Source of the DNA: Hyaloscypha bicolor E
Lineage: Eukaryota; Ascomycota; Leotiomycetes; Helotiales; Hyaloscyphaceae
Length of the DNA: 64,000 nucleotides
Assembly: GCF_002865645.1 (NCBI RefSeq)
Contig: NW_020194554.1
Location: 62,001-126,000, forward strand
Direction of reading: 5' to 3'
A model generated the notes under the pieces. The model saw only the letters and a program-made list of their open reading frames with translations. It did not search any database and was not told the origin of the DNA. Positions 56,111-64,000 of the stretch are shown here, piece after piece (position 1 is the first letter of the stretch; each line of letters opens with the position of its first letter). The translations under genes were made by a program, and so were the position numbers.

Positions 56111-59100
56111 CTATCTTCCCATCTCTTGACCATCACCATCAAGCAAATCTCCCCACCCACGCTTCACATTGCTCGGATCAAAACTCGGCTCAGCACATCC
56201 ATAAAAGAGCTCATCAGCCGCCGTAAACTCGTCAAGGATCAACTCATCCATCGCTTGGCCATTCCTCTTGATGTCCTGCCATCTCTCTATCGCACGTCTC
56301 GCAAGAAGCAAGGCTTCTGCTGTGGGGACCCAGATTTGTTCCAAAGTGGGGAGATCTTTTAGCAGCGCCCGAGCATGCTCAGCAGAGAGACGCTGTGTAC
56401 GGGCCACAGAGAGAGAGCTGGCACTGGCTTTTTGCTTCCCCTTGCCTTTGAGGTCCTTGGTATCGCCTGGGCCATCACTAAGAGCAGTGAGAGGCTGCCC
56501 GTTGGTAAATAATGAAGTGGTATTGCCGGGTTGCCCAATCGCTGAAGTCAGGGTCTTTGAGGACTTGGAAGCGTTCCTTGCAGTGGGGGTGTTGCAGGTT
56601 TGGTTCAGATGTGAGTTGGGGGCGGCGCCGGAAGACGGATGCTTGGATTTCTTTTGACTAAGACCCAACGGCCAGTGGTATGTTTCGTGTGCATAATCAA
56701 TTGGCTGTTGGAACATAGCCGAATACCAGTCATCAACGGCCATCCGTCTGCTATCGTAGCTTTCGATTTTCGAAATTCTGGTCACTTCCTTCATTCCTCC
56801 AATACAAAGGATTCCGACAAGAACAGGCGGTGGAAGCGAGCTCCAAGAATAACCGTGAAGCGATCTCTCCAAGCGCCCAAAATATGACGGTGGTCTCAGC
56901 TTCCGGCTCAGATATGAAAGGAGAAATGGAAAAAATTGATGAACTTGGAGGAGTGTCTCGTTGTCGTACAGTTTCATTATGTGTCGTTCTATCGGGTTGA
57001 TTATGTAGTTTTCGGGAAGCAGAGGGCAGCCATTCTCTAGAACATGTCGCAGATGCAGACGGCGATAGGTTTCGAAGAAGTGTGCAATTGTGAAGATGAT
57101 AGGTATCAGGCGACGGCGTATCCGTGCTCGCTGGGGCGAAAACTCTAGCTGTTGCGTCTCATTATTTCGGAGAAAAATGTCTGTCGTGATCCAGTCTGTC
57201 AAAAGCGTGGACAATTTTGATGTCACGGACAGTCGGCGCCAGAGTTCGCTAATATAATATAAGTCCAGCTCTGACGGAGCCGGGAGAGGGTAGAGATCTA
57301 CTGCGAAACGAGGAATACGGTTGTGCTCCAAGAATGCTCGTGAAATTGGCGTCTCATTGACCGTAATGAACTGTAACCAGTTCTTGGAGACTTGCCTGAG
57401 CTTCAAAATATCAGGAACGCAGAGATAGGCGACTACATTTACTTGCAGGTCGCTTGGGAGTGCAAAAAAGTGCTCCTCAAAAGGCAGCACTTTTAGCTTT
57501 TGTTTGCTTAGATCGCAAACGTCTTTGCTTCTGGCCTTGGCTTCGCTTTTGGCTGTTGTAAATCTTGGCTTGCAAGCCGAGAGTTGCGAAAGTGAGTCGG
57601 TATCAAGGTGGGAACTGTTGTTGCTTGGGGTAGGTAATGCCTGAGTAATCGGCTGAGAACGATCGGTGCTCCTCCTGCGTGATGGGCCCGCTACCTGGTA
57701 GTTACCAGGGAGTACTGTTGGCGAAGTTGACTTGGGTGGTGTTCGTATTGAAGGATTTTTGTCTTCTTTAATGCTGGACTGCACAGACTGCCCAAGATTC
57801 CTGAAGTACCTTTTCGAGGCAAACTCGACTACACGCGAAGGATCGCCTCGTTTCTTGTATTCAAACTTGTGTTTCCAGGGTTTCAACTGATCAAGCTTGA
57901 AATCATATTCGGGTAGAGGTTCGAGAATTTGTCCCGGAGGGATCAACGTCACTTCTTCTCCCAATTTCTCCTTTATGTCCTGGAATATGTCTTTGGCAGA
58001 GACAATGTATGCCTGGCCGGTGCCAGCAGTTCCCATTACAATGTGGCCATACAAGTGGCCAGTGGCTTTGTCGATAACAGCTGAACCGCAGTCTCCGTCT
58101 GCCAATTTTCCTCCCAGGATGACAGGGTAAAGTTCTTGAACGGTCCTCTGATTCGGAAAGCGCACATATGATGCGGTAGCGCATAGTTCTCCGGTCATGA
58201 ATCCGGAGGAAGCGGTCATCGCAACAATCCTGACGTCCCGGGGACCACCTTTCGCCTCTTGCCAAACGTGAAGAAATCTTTGGCTCCCATTCGGTTCATA
58301 AGGCACTTGGTTACTGCCTGTGTGGTGTTCTTCTTTTAGCTCAATTAGAGCGTAATCAAGCGATTTTGCATTGCTTGGGTCCGAGAGCCAGGCTAGCTTT
58401 CCGAGGATATCCAGTTTTCGAGACACTGTACAATCGTTGGCTACAAACCATTCGTCTTTCGTTAGATGAACTCCCGAGTCAAGTGAGGGATGTTTGGTTA
58501 TCCCAACCATTGATGCACATTGATGGTGCGAAGAAGAAAGCCGTTGTGGCCTGTTGCAAGCATTATCGTTACTCCAAGTACGCTTGATGGCATGTTTGCT
58601 CTCGTCGGTCAAACCGAGCTGAATACCAGAGTTGCCACGTTCCTTCGCTTTCTTGGTGTCGCCTTGCTGGCGTTCTGCGCCTTTCGATCCAGCCTGGGGC
58701 AATGGGAAATCGCCCGATTTCGTGAAAGCATGGCCCACCGTCAGTTGATAGACCTTGCCATTGACGTACAAAATTGGGCCTGCCGTTACAGGCCGAAAGA
58801 AGTTGGTCTTGCTATCCTGTTTTGGAATGAAAAGACGTCTTCCCAACGATTTGTCCAGTAGTGGAGTGAGTACCACAGTTCCGATACCGACGTCTGAGTA
58901 ATGCGTAAAGCTTAACTCGATCTCGTCCTGCGATAAGGGTTTCGGCCTGAGTCTACAAATCTGTTCTAATCGAATAGCAGGATGCTGATTCAGTAGTATT
59001 CCGCTTCTCTCGATTGCTCTCACGATTTGCCTCCGCGCCTCATCGTTCTCGCAACATATCAGAATCAGGGGCGCAGCTGTGTCTTCGGTAACTCCAAACA

Positions 59101-59326
59101 TGTAGAAGTCCATAATAAAAGTCGCCTGAACGTGATCAGGGTCTTCAAAGATACAATTTTGGACAATGGGGCCGAGCTCTTTCCAGACCTCGCCTGCTGG
59201 TCCTGTAACTCTCCAGTACGTACGCCTTCCATCATCCGATCTTCCAGCAGGCTTGCCAATCGATTCTCTAGGACTGGGCCAAAGACTATTGTCACTGCGG
59301 CGGAAAAGTCGTCTTAATTTCTTCAT
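56111..59326 (-). CDS. Chymotrypsin-fold-like protein fused to an F-box domain
   Basis: One uninterrupted exon of 1071 residues from the ATG at 59326; the frame is open 28 codons further without ATG. Around residues 170-450 the chain resembles trypsin-like peptidases: VYQLTVGHAF (His near 199), SLDYALIEL (Asp near 324) and ADGDCGSAVID (residues near 411-417), followed by GHLYGHIVMG. The usual GDSG nucleophile position is Cys here. A Pro/Ser-rich linker leads to an F-box-like segment, FFALPSDLQVNVVAYL with LRQVSKNWL (about 620-662), and a helical C-terminal part with WPLGLSQKK. The last 150 residues are low complexity then LPTLEQIWVPTAEAL. Possible role: a substrate adaptor of an SCF ubiquitin ligase with a peptidase-fold sensor; activity is unproven. 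No intron is needed. Confidence 0.72.
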   Translation of the reverse strand: MKKLRRLFRRSDNSLWPSPRESIGKPAGRSDDGRRTYWRVTGPAGEVWKELGPIVQNCIFEDPDHVQATFIMDFYMFGVTEDTAAPLILICCENDEARRQIVRAIERSGILLNQHPAIRLEQICRLRPKPLSQDEIELSFTHYSDVGIGTVVLTPLLDKSLGRRLFIPKQDSKTNFFRPVTAGPILYVNGKVYQLTVGHAFTKSGDFPLPQAGSKGAERQQGDTKKAKERGNSGIQLGLTDESKHAIKRTWSNDNACNRPQRLSSSHHQCASMVGITKHPSLDSGVHLTKDEWFVANDCTVSRKLDILGKLAWLSDPSNAKSLDYALIELKEEHHTGSNQVPYEPNGSQRFLHVWQEAKGGPRDVRIVAMTASSGFMTGELCATASYVRFPNQRTVQELYPVILGGKLADGDCGSAVIDKATGHLYGHIVMGTAGTGQAYIVSAKDIFQDIKEKLGEEVTLIPPGQILEPLPEYDFKLDQLKPWKHKFEYKKRGDPSRVVEFASKRYFRNLGQSVQSSIKEDKNPSIRTPPKSTSPTVLPGNYQVAGPSRRRSTDRSQPITQALPTPSNNSSHLDTDSLSQLSACKPRFTTAKSEAKARSKDVCDLSKQKLKVLPFEEHFFALPSDLQVNVVAYLCVPDILKLRQVSKNWLQFITVNETPISRAFLEHNRIPRFAVDLYPLPAPSELDLYYISELWRRLSVTSKLSTLLTDWITTDIFLRNNETQQLEFSPQRARIRRRLIPIIFTIAHFFETYRRLHLRHVLENGCPLLPENYIINPIERHIMKLYDNETLLQVHQFFPFLLSYLSRKLRPPSYFGRLERSLHGYSWSSLPPPVLVGILCIGGMKEVTRISKIESYDSRRMAVDDWYSAMFQQPIDYAHETYHWPLGLSQKKSKHPSSGAAPNSHLNQTCNTPTARNASKSSKTLTSAIGQPGNTTSLFTNGQPLTALSDGPGDTKDLKGKGKQKASASSLSVARTQRLSAEHARALLKDLPTLEQIWVPTAEALLLARRAIERWQDIKRNGQAMDELILDEFTAADELFYGCAEPSFDPSNVKRGWGDLLDGDGQEMGR

Positions 59327-59673
59327 GGCCCGAGCTGATCGGGCACCGAGGCCGAAAGGGCTAATTACATCGGCAGAAGATAGAATCGAGGAGAGTGGGG
59401 AAGATGTCAAAATCCATAATAGACAGCAAACAGACTAGAGCATAGCGAGTTTTCGAGTGATCCAACGAGCACAAAGTTGCGGCAGGGCCAACTAGCAAGC
59501 TTATCTCAGATGTGGCGGGTCGGAACACCGGAGATGCTGCAACGTATTGAACCAGAAAAAGCTGAACGTCTGATTTTGTCGGTCGGAAGACAAACCACGG
59601 CAGGAAGGCCCGAATAGGCTGCCTTTCGCCAACGGCCCGATTCCGAACGCCTCACCGAGAGGAGGCTGAGAAT

Positions 59674-60132
59674 TAGGGATGGACAATTAAATTTAATTAC
59701 TACCCCGTTAAGAAATAATTTAATTTAATCCTCTTTTGACCATTAAACATTAAATTAAGTGGGTCTTGAGTAGATTTTGAATCCGGCCTATCAGAGGGCT
59801 AGAATCCAGTGCATATGATACACACTTTCTTTGCATTAGTAAAAACACTACTAATATCATTACTATTAATACACTATTCCTCCTTTAAGTAAGGAGAACT
59901 GGTCAGATCTTAGTGCCTTTATCGACGAGATACTAGCATCAGATATTACTATGGGTGGGGAGGAATAAAAATATAACTTCATTTCTTAATGTTATGCCAC
60001 GTGATTGATATTTTCATTAAAAGTCATAAATTACGCATAGAATTACGCATTTAATAATGGCTTGACCATTAATAAATAATAATTTTTTGACCATTAATAA
60101 TAATTTAATTGATTAAATTTTTGCCATCCCTA
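59674..60132. mobile_element. hAT-like MITE (459 bp)
   Basis: Left end TAGGGATGGACAATTAAAT; reverse complement of the right end TAGGGATGGCAAAAATTTAA. Flanks are identical octamers CTGAGAAT (59666-59673 and 60133-60140). TAGGG-type ends and an 8-bp duplication point to the hAT superfamily. The interior is AT-rich with many TTAAT/ATTAA words and no ORF. It lies between the peptidase/F-box gene and the gene at 60438. Confidence 0.85.
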
Positions 60133-60437
60133 CTGAGAATGAATGGTGAACAGCCAAAATTCACCTGAGCGGCAGGCGCCCGGCACGAGGTTTCAGGGGA
60201 TGACGAATTCTCTTACGAGGTGGCTTGCAGGTGGGCTCACTCGACCTACTGTATCAGTGAAATCTCACCGCGTATTCTGTCCGAAAGATAACGCCGAGAT
60301 CAGCGAGGCAGACTCGTTGACATGATGACCAAGGAGTCCATTCAAGTGATATATAACGAAATCGAGATCCTTATCGCAGGCATTACTCTCTGGTTCGCGT
60401 GATCATTGACCAACACCACTATCATTCTGAATTCATC

Positions 60438-61548
60438 ATGTCGCCGCTTGACAGTAGTCTATTGGATGGTGTTCCCCTCGCGATTCGGCCACTCGCCACA
60501 GAGTCTTTATGGGGCCAGCAACCTTCATGTTTCCATTTTTCTGGAGAAAAACCACACTTAGAAGCATACTTTGATGCATATTTCAAATATTATGCGAAAC
60601 AATGCAATCTCATCGCCTGTCACCACAACGGAGAGTACTCATCGGTCGAGACTCATGGGGATATCATGACCATTGCACAGCTTCTTCGGAAATCTCTTCC
60701 TCGAGCAGAAGTACGGAAGCGTATGTCAGACTTTCTGAAATCCGCAAACAACACTCAACCCGGTGAACATGAAAACTCTATCAATCTTGTCGCCCGCCTT
60801 ATGCTGATGGTGAGAATTGGCAAGGTACCACACGAAGGTAGCAAAGGAAGATATCTCAACTGGGAAGAGGGAGATCTTCGAGAATTCGTATACAACTGTT
60901 TCGCACCCCCTGTCACTCGAAGACATGACCGTATCAAACTTGAAAAGTCTTTCAATGCTCTAAACTTGCAGAGAATTGGTGGGATCAAGATCTGGTGGAC
61001 CGAGAATCTCGCTGATCACCTGCGGATGGTGGATGATGACAAAGGGATATTCATCTTCCATCACGCCTCATTCCTAGAGCATCAGTTACACAAGTAAGTT
61101 TGGTCAACCAAGCCTCAAAGCACTAGAGTTAACTGTTAGCAATAGCTCGATGTACCCACCTCGATTTATCGAGGAGACGCTACGGACTCTCAAACTTTTG
61201 TTCCCCAGATACAATCCCGCAACCAAGAAGTGGTACGAGAAAGCGGCTGCAAAATCTGCCTGCGGGCTCGATAAGAGACTCATCTGGATTGGGAACTTGA
61301 ATGCTGAAGAACGGCAGGTCGATAACTTCAGCTATTGGCATGATCGACTTGTGATCCTGAAGGAGGTATACGACGAAGCCCGGCCGAGCACGTTGTCTCA
61401 GTTCTGGCACGATAGGCGCAACGGGCCGCAGTGGTACACCTTCTGGGTTGCGCTTTGGGTCTTGGTCTTGACCATCTTGGCCATATTCCTCGCGGTGGTG
61501 CAGTGCATTGAAGGTGGGATGCAAGTGTACATTGCGATGAGGCCGTGA
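60438..61548 (+). CDS. Fungal protein of unknown function with C-terminal membrane anchor
   Basis: Two exons (60438-61093 and 61146-61548) joined over a 52-nt intron (GTAAGT, GTTAACTG, CAATAG) give 352 residues. The ATG at 60438 (MSPLDSSLLDGVPLAIRP) is chosen because the frame upstream lacks another ATG. The body contains LNWEEGDLREFVYNCF, KLEKSFNALNLQRIGGIKIW, WTENLADHLRMVDDDK and FIFHHASFLEHQ, then FIEETLRTLKLLFPRY: a block order seen in a large, uncharacterised family of ascomycete proteins that end in a membrane helix. Here the helix is WVALWVLVLTILAIFLAVVQ at the C-terminus. No catalytic motif was recognised. It looks intact and is likely tail-anchored; the biological role is unknown. 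Confidence 0.82.
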
Positions 61549-62141
61549 GATTTGGTTGTCCTCGGGTACGTCAGCCGAAACAGCGGTGGGGTCCCAGGAA
61601 ACAAACGAGCAGGGATGGTGGAAAGAACGAATCAAAGACAGGGGCAATCATCAGCCTTGCATCCAAGGGTAGCATCATCATTTGCCACCATTCCCATTCA
61701 GGCATCATTCCACCACTACACTTGATGCCATTCACGGAACAATTGCTCTTTCGCCACCTCAAGGAAAGCGCTTTGAAGGAATTTGTTCCAACAACAAACC
61801 ACGACTCTCAGAAACCTCAAACCAGAACCCACGTGTGGAACCTTTTCGGCCTCACTTTCGCACCCGAGTCGCCGATCAGGTTGGGCAAAATGCTGCTTTC
61901 CTTCACCCCCCCAAAACTCAACTCAACCATTTGCAGGGTAGGGAATTGAATCTTCTGCACTAAACCTTGACAAGACGCTAAAAACGAGCTCTGAGCTATG
62001 GTGTAGACTGCTGAATATATTCCTATCTATTTTGTGAACCCACTAGAATATAAGAATATTACCACTGAAACTCCCTCGCTCGCCGAATCCAAATCAAATC
62101 CCACCCAAAACAACAACACCAACCCCCACCCAAAAAAAAAA
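61549..62141. other. Interval between convergent genes
   Basis: 3' flanks of two convergent genes. Plus-strand ORFs at 61545-61963 show no family and lack a start context. Nothing else recognised. Confidence 0.45.
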
Positions 62142-64000
62142 TCAAAACTTAACCCTGCCCCCCTCTCCCTCCCTACAAACCCACCTCTCCGTCTCCCCTT
62201 CCAAATCAATCCCAAGCCTACCCCTCTCATCCAAACTCGCCCCCTCATCCGAAATCTCAATCACCTTCCCACTATGCGCAACCTCCTGCCTTGACACACC
62301 CGCCAAATCTCTCGGGATCCAAAGCCTAGGACTCCTCTCCCTAATAGACGGCGGCGAGTAGGCGTCTTTCAGCACGCTTTCATTATCAGCGTAAGTGGCG
62401 CTAGGATCCATCTCCCTCAGCTCCCGCGGCATCTCGTCTCTCAGCACATGGTAGCTCTCAAAAACCTCCGGATGCAACCACCGCATGATAAAATTCGGAT
62501 CCTGATTCGGATCCGGCGTGATCCACGCGCTCCAGAAATCTACTTTCTCTAGGATACCCGGGATCGGCGTTTTGTTGAATTCCTTCTTCACGAGGGACGA
62601 CACCGTTCTCGTGCCGAGGGTAATCGCCTTATCTGCGCCTTCGACCGGGATATCGAGCCCGCCCGAGCGTGATTGCTGCTCTCCGTGGTCAACGGCCAGA
62701 TCCGTGGGGTCCGAGGGGTCGAAGTCTGAATCATAGCCTTGTTCACCTCCTTCTTCTGTGTTGGCGTTTGTGGGGTCGGTGTCGTGGATGTCGGTCAGAT
62801 TTGATGCTAAGAAAGGGTGGTTTCCGAGCTTTCGGAGCTCTTCTTCGGCGGCTAGTGTTCGAGGGAGGTTGTAGAGTAGTGGGGATAAAGCATCATTCAA
62901 GGAGATGTGGATGAGCGTAGTGAAGATTATGAGGCCAAATGTCATGACGACTGGTCCGTAGGCTCCTTTTAGACCGAAGAGGCCGACCAGGCAGATCTCG
63001 GAGAGATACAGCCCGGTGAGCGTTTGCGTTAATGCTTTTGGGTAGTGCAGACCCCGTGTATCGCGCTCCGAGGAGTAGACGTAGAGGAGGTTGTATTTGT
63101 AGGTTATGTAGACTATTGACAAACCTAGAGCGGCGACGCCGAGGATTATGGGGGCGATTAGGGAGTAGGAGATTGCTTATTCCTGTCAGCGAGTCTAGTG
63201 GTATAGTGGAGGCGGAAGAGAACGAACCGATCACAGCCATGTTTGTGAAAACCGGGTAAACTGCTCCCCAATGGATCTTCCTCAGTCGGTGATATTTCGC
63301 TGCGATGAGACGAGGATTTCCGCCAGCAAAAGGCATAAGTTGGTGTCGGAATATACTGAGTAGATGCACAATTCTTGTAGCGCTCATCGCCAAGCCCTGA
63401 AGTATGAAATAACTGATGTAGAAGTTTGATGCTGTGGGGAGGTTCTTCGACAGAAGGTCACGGGCAGACAGCGGATCTTTGATGATGGAAGTTATGGCAG
63501 AGGAGGCGGCAGACGTCAGGGTGGTGACGAGGAACACTTGCACGACTTGGAAGAGGAAGTAGGAGCTTTGCACGAAGAGCTCGACGCGGGATTCGGTTGG
63601 GATCCCGGATTGTCTTGCACATGCGCGCATGATCATTGGCACGGCGGCCATGAGCATAGATAATGCCACAGCGGGGAGAAGACCAGATATGAGACCAAGG
63701 ATAACTTTTGGGAGGAGGACAATCCAGTGGAGAAATGGGACGTTCTTGGCTAGGTAGTCGATGTTCGATATCATGCCCACACCGATGGCAGGCAGCGACC
63801 AGAAAATCACCATGCAGGCAATGAAGCCTTGGATCAGAAATTGTCTGATTATCCGCTCCCACCAGCGGAAAGAGAGTGAAGGCCATATGATTTCCTGGGG
63901 CCGGACGCCGATTATCTCTGCTCGCATATGATTGGCGCTGTGATGGGCAAGAGTTTGATATGCACTCTGGGCGTCTACGAGAGAATGGAACTCGATAAAT
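62142..64000 (-). CDS. CSC1/OSCA-like (DUF221) calcium-permeable channel, C-terminal part (5' partial)
   Basis: The frame is open to the window edge (SLVDAQSAYQTLAHHSANHM precedes the first ATG), so the N-terminus lies outside. A 52-nt intron (63176-63227, GTTCGT to AATAAG) joins the exons. Typical RSN1_7TM blocks follow one another: EIIWPSLSFRWWERIIR, the helix LIQGFIACMVIFWSLPAIGVG, SGLLPAVALSMLMAAVPMIM, YFLFQVVQVFLVTTLTSA, SNFYISYFILQGLA and, after the intron, LIAPIILGVAALGLSIVY with LYVYSSERDTRGLHYPKAL. The acidic cytosolic tail includes NTEEGGEQGYDSDFDPSDPT. These proteins are plasma-membrane osmosensitive cation channels. Nothing visible suggests inactivation; the tail is less conserved. 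Confidence 0.87.

Noticed and set aside
61545..61963. Plus-strand ORFs downstream of the tail-anchored protein gene
   Set aside because: They lie in the 3' flank, have no family likeness, and overlap each other in different frames.
1..64000. tRNA, rRNA or CRISPR features
   Set aside because: I looked for B-box-like GGTTCGAATC words, rRNA-like conserved stretches and regularly spaced repeats and found none convincing; a covariance-model scan was not possible.

Overview
The window is filamentous ascomycete nuclear DNA (Pezizomycotina; a Leotiomycete is my guess from gene style only). The evidence is many short GT-AG introns of 43 to 147 nt, typical families (HET, bZIP-DUF3425, RTA1, 2EXR, MARVEL, S28 peptidase, Upc2-like regulator), AT-rich blocks without genes, and C-to-T scars in CpA context that look like repeat-induced point mutation (RIP). 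No rRNA, tRNA or CRISPR array was recognised.

Layout. 0-2.6 kb: the end of an Upc2-like regulator and an RTA1-type membrane protein gene with shifted frames. 2.6-4.6 kb: a gene-free block with short dispersed and tandem repeats. 4.6-6 kb: a macro-domain protein with a C-terminal Cys/His tail. 6-13 kb: a decayed P450, an intact bZIP-DUF3425 regulator and, divergently, a shattered TRI12-type MFS transporter, which together look like the relic of a metabolic or efflux cluster. 14.6-16.6 kb: an SGNH hydrolase. 17.8-20.5 kb: an NmrA-like and a second bZIP-DUF3425 gene, both killed by TpA-creating nonsense changes. 21-26 kb: an intact MARVEL protein and a Ser/Pro-rich protein. 28.3-30 kb: a hAT-like MITE and a broken gene. 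31-38 kb: a secreted S28 peptidase, an AT-rich block and an intact HET protein. 38.8-40.5 kb: a short-chain dehydrogenase split by a 750-bp hAT-like MITE. 42-47 kb: a SET-MYND protein, a TA-flanked MITE, a low-complexity protein and a tiny Cys-rich protein. 48-52 kb: a HET gene in three frames, an AT-rich block and a third, degraded bZIP-DUF3425 gene. 52-64 kb: a 2EXR protein, a EutQ-like cupin, a peptidase-fold/F-box fusion, a third hAT-like MITE, a C-terminally anchored fungal protein and the end of a CSC1/OSCA-type channel.

The strongest themes are genome defence and decay. Nonsense and active-site changes at TpA sites fall in three separate genes between 6 and 20.5 kb. Four non-autonomous DNA transposons have readable ends and target duplications, one of them inside a gene. 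Three members of one regulator family sit at three stages of decay within 45 kb. The most unusual intact proteins are the macro-domain/Cys-tail protein and the peptidase-like/F-box fusion. All splice models were built by hand from frame, donor/acceptor and family resemblance; none is backed by transcripts or database searches.
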